From assembly GCF_958298935.1 (NCBI RefSeq), contig NC_084940.1, positions 16,921,146-16,985,145 of the forward strand: a stretch of DNA of 64,000 bases, given 5' to 3'. Source of the DNA: Phragmites australis. Taxonomy: Eukaryota > Streptophyta > Magnoliopsida > Poales > Poaceae. Each line of letters starts with the position of its first letter. Position 1 is the first letter of the stretch. Of the stretch, positions 1 through 12,601 are shown in pieces. A program made the position numbers and the translations under genes. Under the pieces are notes generated by a model. It saw only the letters and a list, made by a program, of their open reading frames with translations. It made no database searches and was not told where the DNA came from.

Positions 1-946
1 ATGGTTTCCTTTTTTACTGAAAACTCTAAACAGTGAAGTTTGATTGACTCAACACAAAGAAGGCAATTGAGATGATTCTCATGCAGCGTCGAGTGCCCTA
101 CACTTGTGATTTGAGTATGGTAGAGGAGGGATTGTAATGATGTATTATGTTTAATAGCTTAATAAGTTAGCAAAGTTGTTTGGAATTATAACCATATAAT
201 TTTTCGGATCCTATCACAGTGTAGGAGTAAAATAGAGTATATGAGATCAAGTGGCTAGCAAGACTGGAGTTTTAAAAGGTTTTTTTGTTTCATTTCAACT
301 AATCTTACCATTTGGAAAAGCTTTAGATACCCCCATATTGTTGTATGTTGAATATATATATCAACGTAATGAAAAATTTTAACACCGTATGGGGTTTTTA
401 TCTTAATCTACAAAACAACGCATATGCAATTATTTGGCAACATTTTCCCTTATTTTATATATTTTAAATTGCCACTTGCATTCTTGGTTTTGCAAATACT
501 TTTGTGGTAAGTAATGCCTCAACTAGATCAGCTCTATGTCCATTTATATTACTTGTAACTTTGTGAGTCCCTTAAGAATTGAATTACAGTTGAAACAAAC
601 TTTGAGACTATTATGCTATGCTATAGTACTTGACTATATATATTTACTATAATACTGAATACCATATTACTTATCTATGACCATTCTAAAATATAGTTTG
701 AAATTGTAATGATATTAAGTTTACCATGGATGCCCATGAAATTCATTTGAAATGATTAGGTCATTTCGTTGGAAGTTTGGAGGAACTTTGACGTGAGCTT
801 AGACTCACAAACCACTTTTTAAGGATATATTCATTTAGGTTTTGCATTCAAAGTCCATAAACCACTTTTCACCATTCCTTTTTTATAGTTCCATTGTTGT
901 TCTTATTATTACACTTTCCATTTCTACATTTCAAGGAGTATAAAGC
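1..946. other. AT-rich stretch without a recognised gene
   Basis: No conserved coding segment is visible on either strand. It lies directly upstream of the AIPP2-like exons and could be intron or promoter of that gene. No PHD finger (the N-terminal domain expected for the family) was found here. Confidence 0.4.
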
Positions 947-3521
947 ATGTACCAACCACCTTTTACATTTCCTTTCTTGCATATTCACAATTTTGTTGTC
1001 CTTGTAGAGTTTCTTGATGCAATTGTTTCCATAACTTGTTGTATTTTGACACCAATCAGTGGTTTCATACAAAGAAGGATGAAATATCAAAGGCAACCTG
1101 GCGCCTCTTATTTTGGCACAAGGTCGCGCATGTCATCTAGACTGAAGGTGGCAAATGGACCATCCTTTTTGAGACCGCGAAAATCTGAAAGTAGGTTTTG
1201 GATCTCAACGCATGAAAAAAATCCAAGAAGAGGTAAAGAAGAGCCATGAAAATATGCAATATATCATGGGAAACAGAAGAAATGAAAAAGATATTGGCAC
1301 TGCAAACAAAGCTTGCATGGATAGTAGCAGGATACGTTGTTCATCCAAAATAGCCAGCGAGAAAATATCCACGAGAAACTACAATGTGAAGGATCAAAGA
1401 GATAACTTTGTTTCACAACAATCCAGACAAAATCTTACCAAGGTTAGCAATGTTGGGCAGTCGAATGCCATTGCAAGGAAAGAAAATCTTACCAAGGTTA
1501 GCAAAGGGTCCTGGCAAATCAAGCCTTTCTCTAGCTATGTCAAAGAATATGAATCAAGGTCTTACCTCAAGGTTAGATAATCATTTGATTCCTTCATCGA
1601 AGGATATTAAACACTCCAATAACTCCAGATTTGGAAATGGTTCTTCGGAAAAATTGGATAAGACTACCCCCTTGAGTTCAATGTACAACTCAAATGCGTC
1701 ATTGAGACCTTTGGAGTTCTCTCCCATTTCAAAGATGAATCAAGGATTGGTTCTCAACTCAATTTACACCAATAGATCAAGTTCACAGCCAAATCACTTG
1801 AAGGCAATGCCAGGGTTGGTTCACAATGCAAAGGGCCGAATAAATCTTACTCAAGGACCAGCCGAGCCGAAGCATAGTAGAGACCGGCCGAATGGATGCA
1901 ATGGCAAAATTGATGATGGCAAGTTGGCAAGGAGGAGGAAAAACCCATTGTCGGAAGAAAAGCCAGAGACGCATGATGACAATGGTAGTAAAGGGGTTGT
2001 ACAGTTGGAGAATCTAACTCGTAGTATGATGAAGAAACGGAGAAAATACATAGCGACAAATGAAAAAGAAGAAGATGATATTGGTGACCACAGCCTGGAG
2101 GGTGTTGAAGATGGTACTACTAAATTGACATCAGAAAATGCCAAAGTGTCTGTGCCATTTGTTTCCGGTTGTGTCAAGCAACAATGCTATTGTTGCTCAA
2201 AGCCCATTGACAAACCTATATGGAGGTACGATATATGCTTTTTTTACATTAAGTTTTTATGTACTCTTGTCTCTATGTTACTAATTTTATGATCGTTATG
2301 TTAATAGTGGACTCCCTTAATATAGGAATAAGGAATACATATCATTGGCTGGACATTTGTCAACCAAATCAGGGGAGAGAGTGTGGAAAATGTCCAGATA
2401 GTTTCTGCGAGTGATTGAAGTGACCAAAGTTTGTAGGTCGGAGATATGGCCTAAGATATGGGAGGCATCAAGACCTTCTTGTGACAACATTGGCCTGTAC
2501 CTCTTCCCCTACAAAATGAGGTTTCTTGCTTAACCTGTGCATTTGTTTACATCATCTGTACCTTCATTTCCATCCGAATTAAAGTGTATAATGTCTTGTT
2601 TCTATCCCTAGGCCCGATCAATACCTGGATCAACTAGTTAAGGAAGTCATGGATAATGATTTGGCCTTACGACCAGTTGTCGATGAAGCTGAAATGCTGA
2701 TATTCCCTTCCAGTCTATTGCCTAAACGATATCAAAGTATGTACTGCGTTTTTTGTTCCACCTGATTTACTATAAATCATTAAAATTCTACAGTTTACAG
2801 TTATGATAGTTATCAAATGCTGCTGTTAAGAAATCATTTTAACTCTTTTGAACCATTTCTTAGACTACGCCTTTCTTTACAGTTTCAATGTTTTGCTCAT
2901 GAGTTCAGTCACTCATCATGCTGTTGTATATTTGCAGCGTTCCAAAAGAAACACTACCTGTGGGGGGTGTTCAAGCCCAGGGAAGATAAAGCTGCAACCA
3001 ACATGACCCTTCAACTGAAAGCTCCTGAAGAAGTGAAACGGGGAGATCCATTGCGTCATGCGGAGCGCGCCGCTGAAGCTACCACAAATTCTGCTACGGC
3101 TGTTCCTGCTAAAGCTACTGGAGTTGCTGCTAATACTGTCACTGGAGCTACTGCAGTTGCTGGCAATGCCGCCACGGTCGTTCCTGCTGAAGCTACTGGA
3201 GTTTCTGCTTCCAATGCCGCTACTGAAGCTACAGCCATTGGTACCGATGCTCCTGCTGCACCTGTAAATCATGGACAAACTGATTCAAGCGTAGTAGTTC
3301 CCTCCGGCAGGATGGTTAGTTCTATCGTCCGACAAACTCCGAGGGTCGAGCAGCTCATTCAGGAGATGGAACGCGAAGGTGCATTGGTGGTTGGCATGCA
3401 GGGGGAGATGATAGGTGCTGGGTCATGGCCAGGGAACATCACACAGCCGCAACGCAGTAAGATCATGAGCACCGGGAAATACCCGACCGGCGTCAGCATG
3501 AGCAGAGGACTGTCAGGTTGA
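947..3521 (+). pseudogene. AIPP2/PAIPP2-like gene, 3' half, disrupted
   Basis: The conserved part runs over four exons: up to 2225, 2326-2520, 2612-2736 and 2938-3521, all with GT-AG borders and compatible phases. It contains the family block with EYISLAGHLSTKSGERVWK, WPKIWEAS, DNIGLYLFP, DEAEMLIFPSSLLP and KKHYLWGVFKP. In Arabidopsis, AIPP2 and PAIPP2 are PHD-finger proteins that act with AIPP3 and CPL2 in transcriptional repression; no PHD finger is seen here. Exon two has an in-frame TAG at 2399-2401, just after VWKMSR, where the family reads through. Upstream, coding-like sequence changes frame twice (about 947-1249, 1212-1580, 1408-2225), which suggests frameshifts although unrecognised introns are possible. 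The last exon carries an Ala/Thr-rich repeat (about 3070-3260) and a conserved tail, RVEQLIQEMEREGALVVGMQ. The family call is fairly firm; pseudogene status is likely. A sequencing error at the TAG cannot be excluded. Confidence 0.6.
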
Positions 3522-4556
3522 TGCCGACAAGATGACCGCGGCCTCGACTTTGTCGCGTCAACAATCTCTGCATGCTCCTCTTGTGCGTGTGTGATGCCTG
3601 TAAGGTATCCCTGCTAGTAGCTTAGCTTAGCGTAGTCTAGTGCAGGTTCCTGCTGGTATGGCTGGTGCCTCTTGTAGAGTGCTACACTGCCACTTGAAAT
3701 ATCAATTACTGATCATCCCTTGCATTGGTGTGTGTAGTCCTATTTGTTTAGAAGTTTCTGATCGAAGGATTAGCTCAGCTGCAAGTTATTTGTAGTAGTT
3801 GCTTTGTCACTAGTAGAGGAACTGACTGCTTGTATGTCCTCGGCAGATGTCTCTCCATTATTTGGATGTGAATGCAGAATGCATGATGCATCTGTCAAAG
3901 CCTAATAATGCTACAAACGATTGCTTACTAACGCGAGTGCATCCAAGGATCAACTGTCCCTTCACTGATTTCATAATTTGTTTATCTTTCTTTTTTTTAA
4001 TCTTTACCTTGGTTTAGACTTGAGTGCCCTGGAATTGATAACATGGTTTAATGGTTGCCTTGTAGACTAGTTCGCAGTGAAGCCTTGTTTGGATGTGGCG
4101 AAACCACGCGCGGCCCATCTACATAATGGGCTCATGCACATTTGTGACATGAAATTCGAAAATTTGTTCCCTATCCGGCAAAGAAGGTCACCTTCCATTT
4201 CGATCGCCTGTACGTTATAAGGCCATTCTTCAGCAGGGTTTTTTCAGAGTTGCTATGCTTATTTTCTGTACACCAGGCAGAGGCTCCAACGTATCTGCAG
4301 CGGCGGGCTTTTGCTTGATGAAATCAAGTGCCTCTCTTCGTGACGATCTTGCATCACGCGCTGTCATGCGACCAGTTGGCATCAGCGGCAACCTTGTTAC
4401 TTGGCGCACTAAAAAATGTTTGAAATGACACTTTTAGTACCTCAGTGTTAAATGGTTTTGATTTGGGCTGATCTCTGAAGATATATTATCACGGTGAACT
4501 CTCAGCAGAGAACTTTGTCTGGGCTCTCTTATACTCTGGGCTTTCTTGTACTCCAG
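3522..4556. other. 3' flank of the AIPP2-like gene, no gene seen
   Basis: Probable 3' UTR followed by intergenic DNA. No conserved ORF, RNA gene or clear transposon end was recognised. Confidence 0.4.
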
Positions 4557-5010
4557 CACATGGTTTACGTTACCGACCGGAGCTCGGTTACCGTGGTTAT
4601 CGAGCTCCGGTGGTAATCGAAAAATCGTGATTATCGTGGTAACCGTTCGAATTTCCAAAAAAATTTGGACAAAATTTATTTGAATAATTTTGAAATTTAG
4701 GGGAAAAATCGCGATTTTAGCCGCTCGGTAACTGTTTGAATTTTCAAAAAAATTCAGATAAAATTTATTTGAATAAATTTGAAATTTGAGAAAAAAATCA
4801 CAATTTTAGCTGCTCGGTAACCGGTCCTTCAACCGGTTACTGAGCGGTTTTTGCGATTTATCGAGCAGTTTTCTTGAATTTTTCGTATTGTCGATAACCG
4901 CTCGGTTTTGTCGATTTATGAGCGGTTTTCTCGATTTTCAGTGAAATTTTAAAAAAAATCCAAAAATTATTTTAATTTTGTAAAATCAACAACTAATTCA
5001 TCTGAGTTTC
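4557..5010. repeat. Degenerate hAT-like (Ac/Ds-type) AT-rich repeat
   Basis: The segment is built around many copies of the palindrome CGGTAACCG and variants (GCTCGGTAACCG, CGGTTACCG). It has two to three tandem units of about 85 bp, each with AAATCG, TTCAAAAAAATT and AAATTTATTTGAATAA. Subterminal clusters of such motifs are typical of hAT elements of the Ac/Ds kind. Clean terminal inverted repeats and an 8-bp target duplication were not found, so this is a remnant or an incomplete copy. Confidence 0.4.
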
Positions 5011-5600
5011 AAATAAAGTAAAACAAATTTTGTTAATTTCCTTGTAACATAATCTAATGATAAAAGTATTTATACTCGTAAAAAAATTCAAAATTTTCTG
5101 TAAAACAGTGGGTATAGAAGGTCGAAAAGTGAGGCATCTAACTCAAAAGAAAGGTGATAGTCCGTCAAACTGATCCTCCTACTATGCATGTATACTGAAC
5201 TAGCTTTACTAAAATTTAAACTGGACGCGTTACCTGTCTAAATTCGGGGGATTAAACGTATTGAACTCTTACTTGTTGTATAGAAGTAAAACATAGAAAA
5301 ATTGTGAAACTATTTTTCAAGAAAAATTTACTCATCACTACAAATAATAAATTTCAGTATTTAAATAGATTAATAGCCAAACGAGACAGCTTGACACCAC
5401 ACAACCACTACCCCGACCCCTATGTGTCGGTTTGGAACCATCATCTGTGCTAGTATGTGAACTAATCAAACCAACCCAATTATTAGTGCAGATAATATTA
5501 TTTGTGTTGGTTTTGGATGAACCAACAAACATACCGTGGTGTATTTACAGTTTTGTGGAACTGAAACCGAAACTTTGCTTCCTTGCTAAAAGGGGCGCGG
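5011..5600. other. AT-rich repeat-like stretch, no gene
   Basis: No coding potential seen. A G9 run at about 5603-5611 lies close to the probable end of the LTR described next. The stretch 5400-5560 has repeat-like character but no identifiable ends. Confidence 0.3.
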
Positions 5601-6168
5601 AGGGGGGGGGGCGTTGTAGGTGCCTTTGACCTAATGATGGCAAAAAAAAAATACAAGCAGTATTTAAGGGAGAAAAACATATGAAAAACTCTACCATTGA
5701 ATTTAACTTATGGGCAACTTTGAAGATGAATGAAATATAGACAAGATCATTGGACAAGTAAACTCTCCAAGATAATAGTCTAGATGCAAGAGAATTTAAG
5801 ATCCCATCATATATGCATGTGTATGTGAATTCTATATTTCTAGCATAAAGAAAAATAACTTCCCAAGGTATTAAAATTTTAGCTCAAAAAGAAAAACAAA
5901 AATCAACAACAAAATACCAAAAACTTGTAAACTTGCAAGGGAACCAATATAAGAAAACTAAGAGGAGGAGAATTCAAGCATATGCAAAAACTTAAACTTC
6001 ATTACTTAAAAAGGTTAGCCATATTTTATGCGAATTACAAAGATTTATCTATCAAAATTCTCACCTATTATATAGGCTAAACACTCTTCTCACTCTCCTC
6101 TACAACCCAAGCACAAGGCTCTCATATGAATGGCTCAAGAGTACTTTACCTAACCAGCCATACTCCTC

Positions 6169-6176
6169 TATTTATA
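6169..6176 (-). promoter_or_regulatory. TATA box of the old LTR
   Basis: TATAAATA on the minus strand, preceded by CACCGGA repeats and followed by a leader-like sequence. It fits an LTR promoter. Confidence 0.4.
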
Positions 6177-7078
6177 GCTTAGAAAACTTGACCTCTAAGT
6201 TTTCTTAACTGTTCTCAAAATACCCCTCTTTTGTAGTACATTTCTAACTACCACCGGAGGCATTTTGGTCTATTTTCTCCTCCATCTATCGGATGACCAT
6301 AGAATCTTTACAACTTAGCTTCGCCTTGACCCAAGCTTCGCAATGATACCACGTGCACTCCATCCGCTTATGGTTTTATAGACAAACCGGGAAACCGACT
6401 CGCACGCTTCTTAAGGTGTCACTCACAGCTGCTTGCTTTGACCTAAAGCAAGTTTTCTGATGTTGACGTGTGTCCTCTGTCTTGTGATCTTAATCGCCGA
6501 CAAGTCTCTCTCACTCCCGATTCCTCAGGCCACCTTGTCACTTGTACCTGCATCCCCTTTGCTTGACTTTGTTAACACGTCGTCTTCATCAACCTTCATC
6601 TCTTGCCTTGCTTGACATCCACATGTACCGCTAGGATCATCCTTGACTCTACTCACCTTCTTGATTGTCCAGCACCAAGCACCCCGCTTAGCCCTGATCA
6701 CCCGCCGTCGATCGTCAAGTTGCGTCCATCACCTGCACACGATGAGACCAGCAAACATGCAACTCCAGAACCATATAACATCATCACATGTTAATCCAAG
6801 TCGAAATCAAGTTGAAAAAGATCAGACGTAACAAAAATGTGAACACTGGATGGTCCAGCGTTCACAGCATCCACACCAGTGCAATACCGGACCATCTGGT
6901 GAGTACAACTGCACTGGAACCCGGTTTGCATTCCTCTCTAGAAACATTAGTCTGGTGATCACAAAATCCCAACGTCGGATAATCTAGTGAACACCTCAAT
7001 ATTTTCCTCCGAAATGAAAAGCTCTGGTGGTACTCTCCAGTGTTCATAAGCCAATCACCGGACCATCCGGTGAGTACA

Positions 7079-9281
7079 TGTAACACCCCAGGGACCAAAA
7101 CAAGCTCGAAATGTCACTCAGACCAACCTACAGATCTGTCGAACTTTAAAGAAAAAAAAATCGATAGCACCTCCCCTGAAACTGAAGGTATAACTGGCAA
7201 CAAAACACACATAGACAGATCAGATTTTAGTTATCGCACTAGCAACATAAAGATCCTAGCAAACGAGGTACAAGCCTCGACCATACAACTTAACCACCAC
7301 AGACTCACTATATACATCACAGGGCAAAAGTCATCATCTAACAACGCAACAAGTTTAGCCCAAAAGAGAAGGTGAACACGTAGGCAACGTGTAGCTACCC
7401 ATCCCGCAAGCGATTGACACCTCAAAATGAACCTGGAAAGAAAGCACGGGTGAGATTCAAAAATCTCAGCAAGTGAATTTGCTTTAAAGAGCTATTTAAC
7501 CATAATTGAATAAGCAATCATATCTAAAATAGAAACTAGTAACGAAACAGTCTATCAACAACAAGATAAACAAATATGACTAAGCAAGTCCAACGGCAAC
7601 ATTAACCATTTTAATATTATGTTGGCATAAACCTTCATAGCCGCATCATATAAACAAGCCAACTAAAGGAAGTAAGACCTTGATGCTAATAAATCAATGA
7701 ACTTCATATGAATACATAAACATGCACATGACATGCTCTTCCTCACCCTTATCCCTCCCCGGGTAACGTAAGGGTGTGCACCGTATCCCTTCTCGTGTAA
7801 CATATGGTGCTGTACCGTTACGATCACGGCCAGAAGACGGTGACAAACTTCTAATGCATGAGATGTATATGTATGACATGCTTCATACATAACCAACAAC
7901 ATAACTTCCAAAAAATGCTTGAGACTTTAAAAATTGCATAATACAGCAATGAACAACTGCAAATGGCATAACATTCTTACTACACTTCTTAAATCAATAA
8001 TCGAGTAAACTTCTGAAAGGCAAACAACATAGTAACCAGCTCATAATCAGTTATTCAGGTTAGATGAATGCATTATAATTAAAAGAATGTAGGCAACCAA
8101 CTAATAGGTTAAAGTGTAGCCATTCGCTACATTCACTTACCTTCACCGATGATGAAGACGGCACTAGTCGCGACGCGAGGCGGCACCACCTGAACAAACA
8201 CACAATTAACACAAAGACGCCGCGATGATGAAGTAAAAGAAGGCGCATGCTTATACGCCCAAAACCCAGCGTTCTCGACAACCGAAGGCTTCAGAAAGAC
8301 ATCTACCAACTAGTTCACTAGATGCTGACCAAGAACCTCCTCTAGCTTAGTCAAAGACCAAAGAATAAGCCACAACATATGAATAAACCTCGCCGAACAC
8401 CGACACCAAAAAATAGCCAAAAGCACCTAAACCGCTTACCCGAAAAGAACAACACCAACACCATCAATACGCCAATAACGTGAACAACAACTTACATTAT
8501 AGACATACACTCACGTCCAACACCAGTCAGGCCTCCAATTTAATTGACGCCCTAATCACTAACCGGACCCACAATACATTTAACCGACAATGCGGACGAC
8601 TAAACCCAAACTCTTACAAGCATCTAAGGACTACGGAGGAGTCACCTTTGGAGCGGAACCGCAACCGGCAAGGAAAAACTGGCGAACACGCGGATGGTCT
8701 CCTCCTCCCTTCTTATTCTTCTTCTTTTCTTCCCTTTCTCTTCTTCCCCTTTTCCTTTCTTTCCTTTTCTTCTTTCTTTCTTTTTCTTCCTTCTCTTTTT
8801 CTCTGGCCAACCGGCCAGCCAGCCCCCCTGCTCCTTCCTCCCCACCATGCCCTCCCCCTTGCTCCCCTCCCTACACCACTGACTAGTGGCGCTCCGACCG
8901 GCAACTGACGGCTGGGCACGCGGCAGTGGGAGGCAGCGGCGACGGTCGGAGCCAGAGGTGGCGACCGGAAGTGGCGACGGCGGTAGTCGGAGGCGGAGGT
9001 GGCGGTCGAAAGCAACGGCAGTGGTGTCGGCCTAGAGGAGACGAGGGTGAGGCGAGTGTGGGTGGGATCGGGTGGGAGCCGATCCCACCAAGCCTTAGCC
9101 CCTTTTGTTTTAACCAACGGTCTAAACTTTTTAGGCTCATCACAGATTCATTAAGTGCCCAAATGCGACATTAGATAGCAAAACGGATTCGTCTTGACGA
9201 GATCTACGCATCCACGGTCTCCGATCGTCCAATCGAGCAATGGTTTAGAAGATCATATTATTATTATTATCGGCTATTACA
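7079..9281 (-). mobile_element. Solo LTR of 2.2 kb nested in the older LTR
   Basis: It begins TGTAACACCCC and ends ATTACA, so the ends form the inverted pair TGTAA/TTACA. The flanks are GTACA (7074-7078) and GTATA (9282-9286), a 5-bp target duplication with one change. Removing it restores the surrounding LTR. No PBS, polypurine tract or gag/pol is present. On the minus strand the 5' part is GC-rich (about 8880-9070) and holds a long purine-rich tract (about 8700-8810, pyrimidine-rich on plus). ORFs in this tract are low-complexity and not credible genes. Orientation is inferred from composition. Confidence 0.6.
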
Positions 9282-9712
9282 GTATATCATCACTGGAACT
9301 TAGTTTTTCAACCTCTTTGAAAATTTTTTACAGGTGAAGCCTCCGGTGATCACCCGTGCACACATCGAACCATCCGGTGAGGCTACCGCATCAAACTTTT
9401 ATATTTGCACCATTCTCTGGAAAAATTAGTCCGATACTCACTCTTACCCACACCGGACCTACCAGTGAATGAATTTTTCTCTACCTCTGCGCTGAAAAGC
9501 TCCGATGCTCACACCTATCACACATCGGACTATCCGGTGAGGTCAAAAATCATCACACCGGTCTATCCGGTGAGTGTAAGCATTCTGTACCAAGACAACG
9601 ATACAAACTTCAATTCTTTATAACTTTGGTTAGACACAATCAACATTGCAGTATATAACCATATATATGCTAATCAACAAAAACCATACAAACATTAATC
9701 ACTCGTCACACA

Positions 9713-11598
9713 AGATAAATTAAGATACATCTTAAGTTGGTTTCTCACTATAGATATATATTAAATTGTTCTCGTCATATGGAAGTTCTATGGCATAGAG
9801 TTTTGATGGCCAGAACTCATACATAACGCAGGAGATGAACGAATGGTTGCACGGAGGACAAGAAAAATTGTTTACATGTTTCAAGTAACTAAAAGAAGAT
9901 TGGCTTTTGCATCTGTGGATGTTATAAGTTGTTCCTCATCAACCTTTGCTTTTCTACTCGAATCCTACTTGCTTTTGCCCAAGCGGCCAAAAGTAGGAGA
10001 TTGGATTTATTGTTTCTTTTTATCAGGTCAAAATGGGCAGTCGATCGAATCGATTCCATTCGGAAAGTGAGTGCCTTTTCTTCTAGATCATTGATACTTC
10101 ATGGACTGCGTTCGAGATGGAAGCGTCTGTGAAACTAATATAAAAGTACGCAAAGATGTGGAAAAAATGTTTGGGGAATACTTTGTAGTGCAGCGTTTGA
10201 GATTCTGCGAACTTTAAGTCAGATGATCGGATCTGTCAAATGATCAGTCACAAGACTTTCTTAAATTTTAAATATATTTAAGTTTTCAGTTCATATAACA
10301 TTAAGATGTTGTTCAAGCCATGTTTCTAATTGTACTGGTTCTGCACTTTTGGCGGACTGCATCAACCAAAGCATGACAGCAATCATATATGTAGACGAGA
10401 AAAAAAATCTTTAGGAAGATGTTTGTATAGGCTGAGAGAATTAATACGAGTGTGGTATCAATGACTATTAGGCACATGCAAAGAGTGTTTTTAATAGTTC
10501 TAAATAAAAATACAAACAAGTGGCTTATTGGGATGTGCTTCGTGCCTTAGAACATCCTACACCAATTTTTCCCCGTAAAAATAATAAGACTGTCATTTTG
10601 GATTAATTTTGTTATAAATCACTAAAAGCACTCACGTGTAGGTAAATCATGGGAACCGGTATATTTTAAATCTGATGGAGTTGTAGAAAAAAATATCTTT
10701 TAAATGTATAGGATGATCTTCTCACAGCTTCACCACCACACTAATAGATGGTTTGCGGATTATTGAAAGCTTGTGAAGTCTGTCAGTGAGAAGGTCGGTC
10801 TAGACTCGCATATTATTGATGTAACTAGACCAAACCAGACGGCCAAACTATGCATTTCAATGAAGATGAAACAGCTCGCACGTTGGCCTAGCTTGGCATG
10901 AATGTCTACAGTGTTGCTCAGGTCTGTTTTCTACTAATATATTTCCAGAACATGACAAGATGCCCAGATACAAGAGGAAGAGGAAAGAGAGATGGAAACA
11001 TGGAGGGCTAGAACTTCGAGATTCCTCTGATGGATCGACAGCACAGGCTTGGATACAGGTTGTAAGCCTAGTCAGGGAGCATATCGTTGTTCATCTCTGT
11101 CCAAGCCACTCACCCGTCGTACATAGCTTTCTTCAAGTGTCCCAAAAGACAGCGACAAACTTGCACCGCACAGAGTCGATTGCTTCAGAAAAGAACGGAA
11201 AATAAATCATGTCGAAGATGACATTTGGTAGTGTGCTCTTTCAGATAATACTGTGACATTTGGACTGGATGTTCAGAAGTTGGGATTTAAGAAATGAGAT
11301 GGATCAGTTATAACATATTTTCCCTTCACAAAGCAACGGCACTGCCTTTTTTCCCTTGGCTCAATAATAGAGGTTCCTGGAGAACACGCAGGAGACCTGC
11401 TTTTTTTTTTTTTTTTGACTCAAACAGAAGTACAGTGGCTGACTGAACAATTCTGAAACAACCCATCTAAACATTAGTTGGGTATGCCTGTTATACATAT
11501 ATACCAGCTATGATAAACTAAATTGGTTCATGGATTCCTGGTTGACAATCCTTCCAATTATCAAATGCTGCCAACATAATTTCTTATTTAATTACCAT
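9713..11598. other. Intergenic stretch without recognised gene
   Basis: Short ORFs occur (for example 9843-10070 and 10960-11205 on plus) but none shows a known domain or exon structure. A T16 run lies at about 11401-11416. Confidence 0.35.
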
Positions 11599-11619
11599 AA
11601 GCTTGTGCTCTCAAGACAA

Positions 11620-12601
11620 GGCCAATCAATATGCTAAAATATTTGGATGTGCAATGGGTGAGTTACCCCTACGGTATCTAGGAGTCCCAATTCATTATCG
11701 AAAACTCAGAAGCTTGGATTGAAAAGGTGTAGAGGAACGAATCGAAAAAAGATTGAGCAGCTGGAAGTACTTAATTGCGGGTGATAGACTAGTACTTCTT
11801 AACTTCACCTTAGTAGCCTACCCTCCTATATGATGCCTTTCTTTTAAGTCCCACATGGACATCTAAAAAAGATTTCTTATCTTCGATCAAGATTCTATTG
11901 GCAAAGCGATAGTCAAAAAAGAAATACTGCCTCACAAAATGGGAAGGCCTGTGTAAACCTAAAGACCTGAGTGGACTAGGAACAAAAGACCCTAATATCC
12001 AAAATACCTCCCTTCTATGTAAGTGGCTATACAAGTTACTAATGGAGAAGAAAACTTGGCAAGAACTACTTGGAAACAAATATATGGGAACAAAACTACT
12101 TTCGCAAGTCGAAGGAAAATCAGGTGACTCACACTTCTGGGCTGAACTAATGAAAATTAAAAGTATCTTATTCTGATATGGTACTTTTGATATAAATGAT
12201 GACTCTGAAATTAGACTTTAAGAGGACATTTGCTTGGGCAACTCGCCACTTGCCACTGGGCAATTTCCTTTACTTTATAATATCGTGCGAACAAGACTTG
12301 GTAGCAAAAATGATAGAGTCATTCCCCACCAATATTTCTTTGAGATGAGACTTGATTGGCCTGAAATTGGTCATGTAGAATGAATTGACGGCATGTCTCA
12401 CCAACATCACTTTGTCCGGGGACCAAGATGAGTTCAAATAAAGCTTAAACCAAATTGGAAGGCTCACAGTTGGTTCTTTGTACAGGGCTCTGATGCAAGG
12501 GGACAAACCAATCCAGAATAGTCAAATGTTGAAATTTAAACTGCCACTAAAAATTAAAATCTTCCTTTGGTATTTACACAAGCGTGTTCTATTGACAAAA
12601 G
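11620..12601 (+). pseudogene. LINE ORF2 fragment (3' part), decayed
   Basis: Coding remnant of the LINE reverse transcriptase C-terminal region and the following zf-RVT region. A Trp codon of the conserved LDW is TGA here, and several other stops and frameshifts follow. The reading frame resumes after the nested LTR (from about 13929), where a Cys/His segment with FCHISKTIQH matches the end of LINE ORF2. Confidence 0.65.

Larger units (their letters stand above)
5600..9712 (-). mobile_element. Old LTR sequence, minus strand, split by a later insertion
   Basis: Read on the minus strand this looks like a long grass LTR. From about 9712 downward it has a series of CACCGGA..TCCGGTG motifs (9340-9560 and 6842-7080), then a TATAAATA box at 6169-6176 followed by a leader-like stretch, and it ends near a C-rich segment at about 5590-5640 of the sort often found at LTR ends. 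The text is interrupted cleanly by the solo LTR at 7079-9281. Neither outer border is proved, and no second LTR or internal coding region was found, so it may be a solo LTR. Bounds are approximate. Confidence 0.4.

Noticed and set aside
8480..9174. Several overlapping ORFs on both strands (up to 142 codons)
   Set aside because: They are low-complexity products of the polypyrimidine and GC-rich parts of a solo LTR, with no domain or conserved frame.
10960..11205. Possible small protein gene (81 codons)
   Set aside because: Basic N-terminus but no known domain, no neighbouring exons and no promoter or splice context beyond chance.
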